64,000 nucleotides of DNA from Kitasatospora sp. MAA19 (GTDB taxonomy: Bacteria > Actinomycetota > Actinomycetes > Streptomycetales > Streptomycetaceae), in the NCBI RefSeq assembly GCF_029894125.1, contig NZ_JARXYZ010000022.1, positions 1-64,000 of the forward strand. The letters run 5' to 3'. The translations under genes and the position numbers were made by a program. The notes under the pieces are model-generated. The model was not told the origin of the DNA. It saw only the letters and a list, made by a program, of their open reading frames with translations, and made no database searches. Shown one piece after another: positions 8,237 to 16,819 of this stretch. Within the stretch, counting starts at the first letter, position 1; every line of letters begins with the position of its first letter.

Positions 8237-8819
8237 GCGGTCAGCAGCACCTCGTCCACCTGGCGCTCGACCAGCGGGAGGGAGGCCCCGCCACCACCGG
8301 CCAGGTAGGCGAGCGGGAGGCAGCCGATCAACAGGGTCCACTGGTTGACCTTGCTGGAGAGCAGCGCGCCGAGTCCGTCGTCGCCGCGCAGCCGCCAGGC
8401 GAAGACGACGGCGACGATCAGCTCGGGCGCCTCGGAGGCGAGCGGGGCCAGCCACTGCACCAGCAGGAAGCGGTCGATGCCGAGCGAGGCGCCGGCGTCA
8501 ACCAGGGAGGTGGCGAAGGGCTCGGCGCAGGCGAAGACCACGCCGGCCACGACCGCGAAGACCAACACGGTGGTGGCCCGGCGGCGGCGTCGCGGCAGGG
8601 CGGCCAACCGGGCCGGGACGCCGACGAGTTCCTCCTCGTCGTCCTCGCTGCAGCGGCCGATCCGGAAGAAGTAGTAGCCGTACCAGGCGATCAGGACGGC
8701 CGCGAGCAGCCAGGAGATCTGCCGGGGCAGCGGCATCACGAAGGCCAGCAGGGCGGCCGCGCCGAGGGGATCTCGGCGGCGCCCGTGGGGACGGCGGTCA
8801 GGGGTGACTTCTGAGCCAT
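8237..8819 (-). pseudogene. Sodium/calcium exchanger-family membrane protein, truncated and frameshifted
   Basis: The minus strand encodes LAAVLIAWYGYYFFRIG, a basic linker, then TTVLVFAVVAGVVFACAEPFA and WLAPLASEAPELIVAVVFAW. The last carries the SEAPE motif of an alpha-repeat of the CaCA exchanger family. The gene is broken at both ends. Near the start (ATG 8819) MAQKSPLTAV must shift one base at about 8767 to join the membrane part, and the 3' end is lost after LLTAAQ where the IS701 fragment begins. It is probably a casualty of the IS701 event. Confidence 0.65.
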
Positions 8820-8946
8820 CAGCCGTCCTTGTGCTCGGGGAACGCGAGCAGGCTAGGGGCGGCGCGGGGCGGGGTCGGCCGAACGGGGGTCCGGCGCGGC
8901 GGAGTTCCCCCGGACGGCGGCCGGGGCCCGGGAGAGGGGCGTGCCC

Positions 8947-8952
8947 TAGGCT
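8947..8952 (+). promoter_or_regulatory. Putative -10 box of paaI
   Basis: TAGGCT, a common streptomycete housekeeping -10 hexamer, lies 34 bp before the paaI start and upstream of the GGAGGGAC ribosome-binding site. A convincing -35 box was not identified. Confidence 0.4.
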
Positions 8953-8985
8953 GGGCCGGACACCGCCGACGGAGGGACAGGACAG

Positions 8986-9396
8986 ATGCTCGACTCCGGG
9001 ATCGCCGCCCTCTACGCGCGGGACGAGACCTGCCGGACGCTGGGCATCGCGCTGGACGAGGTGTCCGCCGGCCACGCGGTGACGCGGATGACGGTGGCCG
9101 CGACGATGGTGAACGGGCACGGGACGGCGCACGGCGGCTACCTGTTCCTGCTGGCCGACGCCGCGTTCGCGTTCGCCTGCAACAGCCACGGCCCGGTCAC
9201 CGTCGCGCAGGCGGCGCAGGTCGCCTTCCTTGCCCCGGCGGCGGTCGGGGACGAGCTGGTGGCGGAGGCGGTGGAGCGGTCGCGGGCCGGGCGCAGCGGG
9301 ATCTACGACGTGACGGTCCGGCGGACGGACGGGAAGGTCATCGCCGAGTTCCGCGGGCAGAGCGTGGCGATCGGGGGCAGGCCGCAGGCCGGCTGA
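8986..9396 (+). CDS. paaI: Hydroxyphenylacetyl-CoA thioesterase PaaI
   Basis: This hotdog-fold protein (136 aa) matches PaaI, which hydrolyses stalled ring-hydroxylated phenylacetyl-CoA esters in the cytoplasm and rescues CoA. The signature is clear: NGHGTAHGGYLFLLADAAFA (~45-64) with the His-Gly-Gly turn and the acidic residue in LADAAFA, then GRSGIYDVTV and the terminal strand VIAEFRGQS. GGAGGGACAG precedes the ATG. No other phenylacetate genes are adjacent, so it is probably a stand-alone copy. Confidence 0.88.
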   Translation: MLDSGIAALYARDETCRTLGIALDEVSAGHAVTRMTVAATMVNGHGTAHGGYLFLLADAAFAFACNSHGPVTVAQAAQVAFLAPAAVGDELVAEAVERSRAGRSGIYDVTVRRTDGKVIAEFRGQSVAIGGRPQAG

Positions 9397-9511
9397 CCCG
9401 CCGCCCAAGGCTGTTCGGTCGTTCGGGTAGGGGCGGTGCGGGTCAACGGCGGGTCGTGCCGCCGACGGGGCGTGGCGGCGGACGGCCCGGGCCAAGGCTC
9501 GTGACGTGGCG

Positions 9512-11251
9512 TCAGGAGCCCAGTGGGGCCTCCCAGGCGATCCTGGTGCCGCCGCCCTCGGCGGGCGCGACCGTGAAGGCGCCGCCCACTCGCTCCGCGC
9601 GCTCGGCGAGGTTGCGCAGCCCGCTGCGTCGCCCGCCCTCGGGCACGCCCACCCCGTCGTCGGTCACGGTGAGCGCCACCCGTCCGGCGAGCGCCCGCAG
9701 GGTCACCTCCACCCGGGTGGCCCGGGCGTGCCGGGCGGCATTGCTGAGCGCCTCGCCGAGGACGGCCACCAGGTGCTCGGCCAACTCCTGCGGCACGTCG
9801 GTGTCCAGCAGGCCCTCCATGCTCAGCCGGGGCGCGAAGCCGAGCGTCCCCTGCGCCTCGGCGACAGCACGCGTGGCCCGGGCCCGCAGACCCCGGTCCG
9901 GCTCGCTGTGGGCGCGCAACCCGAAGATCGTCGAACGGATGATCTTGATGGTCTCGTCCAGGTCCCCCACCGCGCGGGCGACCCGGTCGGCGGCGGCCGG
10001 GCTGTCGATCAGCCGGCCCGCGCTCTGCAGCGTCATCCCGGTCGCGAACAGCCGCTGGATCGCCAGGTCGTGCAGGTCCCGGGCGATCCGGTCGCGATCC
10101 TCCAGCAGGGTCAGCTGCTCGGCGTCGCGCCGCCGCTCGGCTAGCTCCAGGGCCAGCGCCGCCTGATCCGCGAAGCCCAGCAGCGGCCCCGTCTCGTCCG
10201 GACCGAAGGCGGACTGCCCGGCCGCCCGGGCCAGCAGCAGCACGCCCCGCCCGTACCCCGCCCCGGTACCCAGCGGCACCGCGACCGCCGGGCCCAGCCC
10301 GTCGAAGCGCCCCGCCGGGCCCGCCGGGTAGCGGGCGTCGCAGGCCAGGTCGTCGCTGGTCACCGGCGAACCGGAGGCGTACGCGGCGCCCGACAGCGTG
10401 CCGTCCACCGGCACCGTCACCCCCAGCCGAGCGGCCGGGGCCCCGCCCAGTGCGACCTCCACCGTCAGCTCGTCCGCGCGCTCCTCCGGACCGGCCAGCG
10501 CCACCGAGACGTCCGCCAGCTCGGCGCCGGCGATCTCCCCCGCCCGGCGGGCGATCAGCTCGACCACCTCCAGCCGGGGCGCCCCCGACAGCAGGCTGCG
10601 GGTGATCTCCGCGCTGGCCCGCAGCCAGCGCTGGCGCAGCTGCGCCTCCTCGTACAGCCGGGCGTTGTCGATCGCCACCCCGGCCGCGACCGCCAGGGTG
10701 GAGATCACCGCCTCGTCGTCGGCGTCGAAGTCCACCCCGCCGCGCTTGTCGGTGAGGTACAGATTGCCGAACACCTCGCCGTGCACCCGCACCGGCACCC
10801 CCAGGAAGGTGTGCATCGGCGGATGGTTCGGCGGGAAGCCCACCGAGGCCGGGTGCTCGGACAGCACCGGGCAGCGCAGCGGCTGCGGGTCGCGGATCAA
10901 CTCGCCGAGGATGCCCTGACCGGACGGCGGCGGGCCGATCGCCGCCAGCTCCTCCTCGGACAGTCCGACCGTCAGGAACTGCGACAGCGAGTGCCCGTCC
11001 GGGCCGATCACCCCGAGCGCGGCGTAGCGGGCGTCCACCAGGTCGGCGGCGGCCTCGACGATCCGGTGCAGGGCCTGGGCGAGGTCCAGCTCCCGGCCGA
11101 CCGCGAGCACCGCCTCCAGCAGGCTGTGCACCCGGTCCCGGGTGCCGCGCGCCGCGTCGATCCGCCACTGGAGTTCCCCCAGCAGCTCGTCCAGGCGCAG
11201 CCGGGGCATCCGCGCGCCGCCGACCGCCGCGCTGCCGTCCGCTCCGCCCAC
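9512..11251 (-). CDS. DosS/DevS-like GAF sensor histidine kinase
   Basis: This soluble kinase (579 aa) has two GAF domains (~55-200 and ~220-375), a HisKA_3 helix (EDRDRIARDLHDLAIQRLF, His ~394) and a HATPase domain ending in GSGLRNL-like turns. The first GAF contains GFPPNHPPMHTFLGVPV and FGNLYLTDK, the segment where DosS/DevS of mycobacteria binds heme, with His ~143 a candidate ligand. Such kinases sense O2, NO or redox state. GTG 11251 has AGGAGG upstream. No response regulator is next to it, so its DosR partner is encoded elsewhere. The universal stress gene at 11898 is a typical DosR-regulon member. Confidence 0.9.
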   Translation of the reverse strand: MGGADGSAAVGGARMPRLRLDELLGELQWRIDAARGTRDRVHSLLEAVLAVGRELDLAQALHRIVEAAADLVDARYAALGVIGPDGHSLSQFLTVGLSEEELAAIGPPPSGQGILGELIRDPQPLRCPVLSEHPASVGFPPNHPPMHTFLGVPVRVHGEVFGNLYLTDKRGGVDFDADDEAVISTLAVAAGVAIDNARLYEEAQLRQRWLRASAEITRSLLSGAPRLEVVELIARRAGEIAGAELADVSVALAGPEERADELTVEVALGGAPAARLGVTVPVDGTLSGAAYASGSPVTSDDLACDARYPAGPAGRFDGLGPAVAVPLGTGAGYGRGVLLLARAAGQSAFGPDETGPLLGFADQAALALELAERRRDAEQLTLLEDRDRIARDLHDLAIQRLFATGMTLQSAGRLIDSPAAADRVARAVGDLDETIKIIRSTIFGLRAHSEPDRGLRARATRAVAEAQGTLGFAPRLSMEGLLDTDVPQELAEHLVAVLGEALSNAARHARATRVEVTLRALAGRVALTVTDDGVGVPEGGRRSGLRNLAERAERVGGAFTVAPAEGGGTRIAWEAPLGS

Positions 11252-11820
11252 CGGTGTCCTCCTCGTGTGTCGCCCTGAACGCCTCCCACCGTCCGTCGGA
11301 CCGCCTCGGGTGCCGTCCGACCAGCGGGATTGCCGTGTTCACAAGATAGACCGGCGGATGACGAGGCCTTCGGGCCGGGTGGGACTGCGGCTGCTCCCGG
11401 TCCGGGGACGCGGGCACGCTGACCCGTGGAGGCTGACCCCTGGCCCCGCGAGGTCTGACACGATGCCGGCCGGAGCCCGCGCCGCCGACTCGTGGCGGCG
11501 GGAGGGGTTCCAGCGTTCCGGGACGCGGCCGCCCGAAGGGCCTGCCCGCGCGGCACGGATCGGAAGTCCGCCGGGCGAAGCGGACGTCCCGGCTCGGGCG
11601 GGAGAGCGGCCGAGGCGGCGCCCGGGTGTCGGTGCCCGGTACGGCGGGGTCGGCCGTAGGCTCCGTCGGGCGGGCCTTTCGTCCCGTCCCCGCGGGCCCT
11701 GCGGCCTCTGGTGCGGGGCGGGCGGGGGCCGTCAGGGTGGGGGAGTGGAACGGACGGGGCGTCAGCGCGTACCGGTCCCAGCACCGACCTGCCGAGTGCC
11801 GACACAGTGGAGGAACCGTC
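11252..11820. other. Divergent intergenic region, kinase to universal stress gene
   Basis: This 569-bp stretch has no gene I can support. A TAGGCT hexamer near 11655 could be a -10 box for the rightward transcript. I could not identify a convincing full DosR-type palindrome by eye. Confidence 0.35.
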
Positions 11821-11901
11821 ATGAGCGTGCGAAGCGAGCTCATCATCGAGAGGCGTGCGTGGGCGAACGCCCGCGCGGAGCGAAGCGAGGCGGGCGCATG
11901 A
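11821..11901 (+). CDS. 26-codon leader ORF upstream of universal stress protein
   Basis: A short frame begins MSVRSELIIERRAW and ends ERSEAGA. It has a good ribosome-binding site (GGAGGAACCGTC-ATG), and its stop overlaps the next start as ATGA. The following gene has only a weak site of its own, so this leader may feed ribosomes to it or act as an attenuator. The DNA contains GAGCGAAGCGAGG, a simple motif common around streptomycete genes, so the peptide itself may have no function. Confidence 0.45.
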   Translation: MSVRSELIIERRAWANARAERSEAGA

Positions 11902-12764
11902 CGCCGACCGTTCTCGTCGGGGTCGACGGCTCGCCGCAGAGCACCGCCGCCGCCCACTGGGCCGCCGAGGAGGCACTGCTCCGGGGCGTGCCGCTGCGCC
12001 TGGTGCACGCCTGGCCCTGGCTGACCGACGGCGTGGCCTCCTTCGCCGAACCCGACGATCTGCCCGCCGCCGCGCAGCGGGTCCTGGGCGCGGCCGCCGA
12101 CGAGATCCGCGAACGCCACCCCGGCCTGGTGGTGCACACCGACGCCGTCCTGGACGCACCGGTGGACGGTCTGCTCTCGGCCGCCGCGGACGCCGCACTG
12201 CTGGTGCTGGGCTCGCGCGGCCTCGGCGGGTTCACCGGTCTGCTGCTCGGCTCGGTCGGCATGGCCGCGGCCGCCCGCAGCGACGTGCCGGTCGTCGTGG
12301 TGCGCGAGCCGGGCGCCGGCGACGGGGCCGGCGACGGCGGGCCCGAGGTGCTGGTCGGCGTCGACGCGCACGCCCCGGAGGAGGAGGTGCTCGCCTTCGC
12401 CTTCCAGGAGGCCGCCCTGCGGGGCGCCCGGCTGCGGGCCGTCCACGGCTGGGACCTCCCACCGGTGTTCGGCTACGCGGGCGGCGCCGTGCCGGCCGGC
12501 GAGATCGCCCAGCTGGAGGCGCTGGAAACCAAGTTGCTCTCGCTCGCCCTGGCCGGGCAGCGCGAGCGGCACCCGGACACCGTGGTGGTCGAGGACGTCC
12601 GGCTCGGCGCCGCCCGGGGCCTGGTCGAGGCCTCCGCCGGGGCCGCTCTGGTGGTCGTCGGTCGCCGCCACCGGTCGGTCGAGTTCGGGCCCCGCCTCGG
12701 CCGGGTCACGCACGCCGTCCTGCACCACGCGCAGGCCCCGGTGGCGGTCGTCCCGCACGGGTGA
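11898..12764 (+). CDS. Tandem-domain universal stress protein
   Basis: This protein (288 aa) has two UspA domains (~1-140 and ~150-288). Each starts with VLVGVD and ends with a nucleotide-binding loop. In the first, GSRGLGGFTGLLLGSVGMAA fits G-x2-G-x9-G-S/T for ATP binding; in the second, GRRHRSVEFGPRLGRVTH is a degenerate version. Two-domain forms are typical members of hypoxia regulons in actinobacteria, consistent with the DosS-like kinase nearby. Its ATG overlaps the stop of a 26-codon leader ORF. Confidence 0.92.
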   Translation: MTPTVLVGVDGSPQSTAAAHWAAEEALLRGVPLRLVHAWPWLTDGVASFAEPDDLPAAAQRVLGAAADEIRERHPGLVVHTDAVLDAPVDGLLSAAADAALLVLGSRGLGGFTGLLLGSVGMAAAARSDVPVVVVREPGAGDGAGDGGPEVLVGVDAHAPEEEVLAFAFQEAALRGARLRAVHGWDLPPVFGYAGGAVPAGEIAQLEALETKLLSLALAGQRERHPDTVVVEDVRLGAARGLVEASAGAALVVVGRRHRSVEFGPRLGRVTHAVLHHAQAPVAVVPHG

Positions 12765-12893
12765 GGTGACCTACGGCCCGGCGGGCGAGGCCTCTGGCCC
12801 GCGCCCGCCGGGCTCTGGCTCCGCGCCGGCCGGGGAGCCGTCGATCCGGCCGCTCACGGACGTCCGTCCGACCGGCCGACCGACGTCGGTGTG

Positions 12894-14552
12894 TCAGCCG
12901 GCCCGGTGGTAGGCGGTGATCGAGACCCTGACCGGCCCGTCGTCCGAGGCGGTGGTGAGCGCGCGGACGACGGCGACGTCCCGGCCGCCCTGGGAGCTGA
13001 CGCAGAAGCTGCGGCCGGGGCGCAGGGTGGCGAAGGGCAGCGTGGCGGCGGGTTGGGTCTTGATGCCCTTGAGGCACTCGGGGAGGGTGAGCCCGTCGGC
13101 CGGTGCGATGTGCGCTTCGTTGTCGTCGGCGATGTAGAACTCACCGGAGTGGCGGCCCAGGTACCAGGTGGCGGTGTCCTGGGCGGCCACCTTCCCGGTG
13201 GTGAGGTCGAACTCGTATTGGTGGTCGGGGGAGGTGAGTTCGAGGTTCGCGTACGCGGTGGTGTAGCCGGGGACGGTGGTTGGCTGCGCGGGCGTGGTGG
13301 GGATGGGGGAGGGGGAGTCGGCAGTCGCGGCGGCGGACGGCGACGGGCCGCCGGTGGCGGCGGCGTTCTGGTCGTCGAGGTCGTCGAGGTACCCGGGATC
13401 AAGAAGGACGAAGGCCGCCGCGGCGCCGACGAGGAGGGCGACGGTGGTCAGCAACACGGTGCGGGCGCCTCGGCGTGGAGTGGCCGCGGCTCTTCGTCCG
13501 GTGGGGGCGGCGGGGGCGGGGGCCGGCAGGAGTCTGGTGGCCGCCGGGGCGGGGAGGACGTGCGCGGTCGGGGCATCGGCCGCGGCGCTGGCCGGGGCGT
13601 GGCCGCCGACACGCGGGGGAGGCGTGGTCGGCAGGTCGCTGTGGCGGTGGATGTCGTTGCTCACCGGCTGGGGCAGCCAGCCGTCGGCGAAGCGCAGTTC
13701 GCCGCCGGTGGCGGGGTGGTCGCGGGCGGCCTCGATCAGCAGGGCGGTGTCCGGCCGGTCCCCCGGGTTCTTGGCCAGGCAGAGCCGGACCAGCTCGTGC
13801 AGTCCGGGCGGGAGCCGGGAGAGGTCGGGTTCCTCGTGCACGGCCCGGTAGAGGGCGGCGGGCTCGGGCCCGTCGCCGAACGGCGAGGTGCCGGAGCCGA
13901 TGGAGGCGATCAGGGCGCCCCGGGGCGAACACGTCGGTGGCCGGGGTGGCGGCCAGGCCGAGGGCCTGCTCGGGGGCCATGTAGCCGGGCGAGCCGATGC
14001 GCAGGCCGGTGCCGGTGAGCGGGCTGGCGTCGGCGGCGCGGGCGATGCCGAAGTCGATGACCCGGGGGCCGTCGGCGGCGATGAGGACGTTGCCGGGCTT
14101 GAGGTCGCGGTGGACGACGCCTGCGGTGTGGATCGCCTGCAGGGCCTCGGCGATGCCGGCGAGGAGCAGCAGGACGGTCCGCTCGGGCAGCGGCCCGTGC
14201 CGCTGGACGACCTGCTGGAGGGAGGGGCCGGGTACGAAGGCGGTGGCGAGCCAGGGCATGGCGGCGTCGGTGCCCGCGTCGACCACCTGGGCGGTGTAGA
14301 GGCCGTGGATGCGGCGGGCACTGGCGACCTCCTGGGCGAAGCGGTGCCGGAAGTCGGGGTCCTCGGCGAGTTCGGGCCGGATCACCTTGAGCGCGACCGG
14401 GCGCCCGCCGGGGTGTAGGCGAGGTAGAAGCGGCCCATGCCGCCCGCGCCGAGCCGCGCGCAGACCCGGTAGCCGCCGATTTCGCGGGGGTCGTCCGGGG
14501 TCAGCGCCTGGAAGGCCGAGGGCGACGGGGCGCCGAAGGGCTCTGTGGTCAT
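12894..14552 (-). pseudogene. PknB-type Ser/Thr protein kinase with two frameshifts
   Basis: ATG 14552 opens MTTEPFGAPSPSAFQAL, then the glycine loop RLGAGGMGRFYLAY. At about 14402 one base is missing, so the invariant Lys of VALK falls in the next frame, which carries HRDLKPGNVLI, DFGIA and GYMAPEQA. At about 13918 one extra base returns the reading to the first frame, giving lobe end SPFGDGPEPAALY, a proline-rich linker, one TM segment (TVLLTTVALLVGAAAAFVLL) and an exported C-terminal domain. Both indels lie in G/C runs, so they may be sequencing errors; with them repaired the gene codes about 550 residues. As read, it cannot make a kinase. Confidence 0.85.
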
Positions 14553-14648
14553 GCTGGCTCCCAGCGGGTCGGGCGGGTGGGACGGGAGGGTGTGGCGACC
14601 GGGCAGGGCCCGCGGGTGCGCCGACGTCCGAACCGCACGGATCATACC

Positions 14649-14668
14649 CCGACTGTAGTTTCAGTCAG
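14649..14668. promoter_or_regulatory. TetR operator candidate upstream of 14720 gene
   Basis: The segment matches 14 of 18 defined positions of the palindrome TTGACTGAA-N2-TTCAGTCAA found at 15461. The right half TTCAGTCA is intact. It lies 52-71 bp before the TetR start at 14720. Confidence 0.55.
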
Positions 14669-14719
14669 GACCGGCCCGATTCGGCCGGGCGGCCGGTCCG
14701 CCGGGTAGGGTGACCTCTT

Positions 14720-15298
14720 GTGGCTGACCGTCGAACCTTGATCATGGAAGCGGCTGCGCGGGTCATCGCCCGGCGCGGTGTGCGCGGGCTGCGCGTGGAG
14801 GAGCTGGCGGCGGAGGCGGGTGTCTCCACCGCGCTGATCTACTACCACTTCAAGGACCGCGCGGGGATCCTCCGCTCGACCCTGGAGTTCATCAACGACC
14901 GCGCCGAGCGGTACACGACGGAGCGTGCGGCGGACGCGCCGCCCCTGGACGCCAGGGGTGAGCTGGAGCAGACGCTGCTGTTGGAGTTCCAGGACACCCC
15001 CGAGGTGCGGGAGAACAGCACGGCCTGGGGCGAGCTGCGGGCGAGTGCGGTGTTCGACCCCGAGCTGCGCGAGGACCTGGCCCGGGCGACGCTGGTCTGG
15101 GTGCAGGAGGTCGCCGACCTGCTCGGCAAGGTGCGGCCGATGAGCGGGGCCGCCGCCCTGGCCGCCTCTGCCGAGCGGCTGACCGCGCTGCTGGAGGGGC
15201 TGAGCGTCCGCTGGCTCAGCGGCAGCCTGCCGGTGAAGCACGCACGTGAGTTGATGGCGGGCGCGATCGACAGCGAGCTGGAGCGGCTGAACGGCTGA
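14720..15298 (+). CDS. TetR-family regulator (paralogue A of deiminase island)
   Basis: This 192-aa repressor has an N-terminal HTH (ARRGVRGLRVEELAAEAG, then VSTALIYYHFKDRAGILR) and a TetR C-terminal domain. It is closely related to the TetR at 19789-20385: both share RVIARRGVRGLRV, VRENSTAWGELRASAVF and SAERLTALLEGLSVRWLSGS. The GTG start is only about 9 bases after a TAGGGT -10-like hexamer and has no Shine-Dalgarno, so the transcript may be leaderless. A copy of the operator palindrome precedes it, and a perfect one precedes the next gene. It very probably controls the deiminase genes. Confidence 0.92.
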   Translation: MADRRTLIMEAAARVIARRGVRGLRVEELAAEAGVSTALIYYHFKDRAGILRSTLEFINDRAERYTTERAADAPPLDARGELEQTLLLEFQDTPEVRENSTAWGELRASAVFDPELREDLARATLVWVQEVADLLGKVRPMSGAAALAASAERLTALLEGLSVRWLSGSLPVKHARELMAGAIDSELERLNG

Positions 15299-15460
15299 GC
15301 AGCTGAGCGACCGAGCTGAGCGACCGAGCCGGGCGGCCGGCGCCGGTCGGATTCGGCCCCGGGCTCAGGCGGTCCGGGGCCTTCTCGTGCCCGCCGTGGC
15401 CCCGCTCGGTGCCCCCCGAGGGTGACGGTAACCCTGCGGGGCCGATCCCTGTCCCATTTC

Positions 15461-15480
15461 TTGACTGAAAATTCAGTCAA
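15461..15480. promoter_or_regulatory. Perfect operator TTGACTGAA-N2-TTCAGTCAA
   Basis: This is a perfect 9+9 bp palindrome with a 2-bp centre, about 98 bp before the first deiminase start and after the TetR stop. The same sequence recurs in weaker form at 14649, 19777 and 20576, always beside a TetR or deiminase gene. It is the best-defined regulatory site in the window. Confidence 0.8.
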
Positions 15481-15577
15481 TGTAAGAGTGGAGACGTGGC
15501 GCCGGGCGATCACCGCCCGGCCCCCGCGGCAAGGCCACCGGTCGGCCGGTGGGCAATACTTGATTCTGGAGATCAGC

Positions 15578-16717
15578 ATGAGCGACACCCACGGTGATGG
15601 CCGCTCCCTGTTCGGCCGCCTCTTCGGAGCCCAGCCCCCGCACGGGGCGGTTCCGGACAGCGGCTGGGCGCCCGCCCATGCCCACGGGGCGGGTGACGGC
15701 GAGGCGGGGCTCCCGCAGTGGTGGGTGGACCGCGACGACGTCCCGCACGCCCGCACCTGGATGTCGTGGCCGTCCCGCAGGTCCGTCTGGGGCCGGCAGC
15801 TGGCGGGCGTCCAGCAGGACATCGCGCTGATCGCGGCGACGATCGCCCGCTTCGAGCCGGTCGTGATGTGCGCCCCGGACGACTACAGCGTCCGGGAGGC
15901 GCAGTCCCTGTGCGGCCCGAACGTCACGGTGACCGACTCCATCCCCACCGACGACCTGTGGATGCGGGACATCGCCCCGGTGTTCCGGCGTGACGGCTAC
16001 GGACGGCTCGACGCGGTCGGCCTCAACTTCAACGGCTGGGGCGACAAGCAGACCCACCGCGACGACGCCGAGGCCGCGCGCGGCATCGCCGGGCTGCTCC
16101 GACTCCCCTTCTCTTGCGCGGAGTTCGTCGGCGAGGGCGGCTCGATCGAGACCGACGGCGACGGCACGGTGATGGCCACCGAGAGCAGCCTGGTCAACAA
16201 GAACCGCAACCGGGGCATGAGCCGGGACGAGATCGAGGAGGCCGTCCTCGATGCGTACGGCGCGGACAGGATGATCTGGGTCCCCGGGATCAAGGGCAAG
16301 GACATCACCGACAACCACATCGACGTCACCTCCCGGTTCGTCCGGCCCGGCGTCGTCCTGGTGCAGCTGCCCCCGGCGGACCGCCACGACGTCTGGGCCC
16401 GGGACGCCCGCGAGCAGTTCGACATCCTCTCCCGGGCCACCGACGCCAGGGGCCGACGGCTCCAGGTGATCCGCGTGGACGGCCCCGACACCGTCCGCTC
16501 GCGGGATGCGAAGTTCGTCGACTCGTACCTCAACTTCCACGTGGTCAACGGCGGCGTGATCGCCGCTCAGTTCGGCGACGTGGACAAGGACGAGGCCGCC
16601 CGGCGCACCCTCGCGGAGGCCTTCCCCGGGCGCGAGGTCGTCCAGCTCGACGTCGACCGCCTGATGGCCGGGGGCGGCGGCATCCACTGCTCCACGATGC
16701 AGGAACCGCTTCCCTAG
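15578..16717 (+). CDS. Agmatine deiminase-family protein 1 (cytosolic form)
   Basis: This protein (379 aa) belongs to the PAD_porph/agmatine deiminase family, which hydrolyses guanidino groups to ureido groups and ammonia through a Cys-His-Asp/Glu centre. Visible motifs are TDDLWMRDIAPVF, LNFNGWGDKQ, EGGSIETDGDGT, KNRNRGMSRDEIE, DITDNHIDV and the nucleophile loop GGGGIHC (Cys ~371). About 55 extra N-terminal residues of Gly/His/Ala-rich sequence precede the domain; there is no signal peptide. IAP replaces the usual GP after the RD pair. A perfect operator lies upstream, and protein 2 follows after 102 bp. Confidence 0.88.
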   Translation: MSDTHGDGRSLFGRLFGAQPPHGAVPDSGWAPAHAHGAGDGEAGLPQWWVDRDDVPHARTWMSWPSRRSVWGRQLAGVQQDIALIAATIARFEPVVMCAPDDYSVREAQSLCGPNVTVTDSIPTDDLWMRDIAPVFRRDGYGRLDAVGLNFNGWGDKQTHRDDAEAARGIAGLLRLPFSCAEFVGEGGSIETDGDGTVMATESSLVNKNRNRGMSRDEIEEAVLDAYGADRMIWVPGIKGKDITDNHIDVTSRFVRPGVVLVQLPPADRHDVWARDAREQFDILSRATDARGRRLQVIRVDGPDTVRSRDAKFVDSYLNFHVVNGGVIAAQFGDVDKDEAARRTLAEAFPGREVVQLDVDRLMAGGGGIHCSTMQEPLP

Positions 16718-16819
16718 GGCCCGTCCCCGGACGGACCCCCCGTGAGGCCTCCCGTGACCAGGCCGGGGCCGTCCACCCCATCCGCGCAGTCCTGCACCCT
16801 CATCCAGCCGGAGTGTTCC

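Noticed and set aside
9303..12758. A 1151-codon minus-strand frame across the DosS-like kinase and universal stress protein
   Set aside because: It runs antisense to the stress protein and out of frame with the kinase, both of which have strong homology in other frames.
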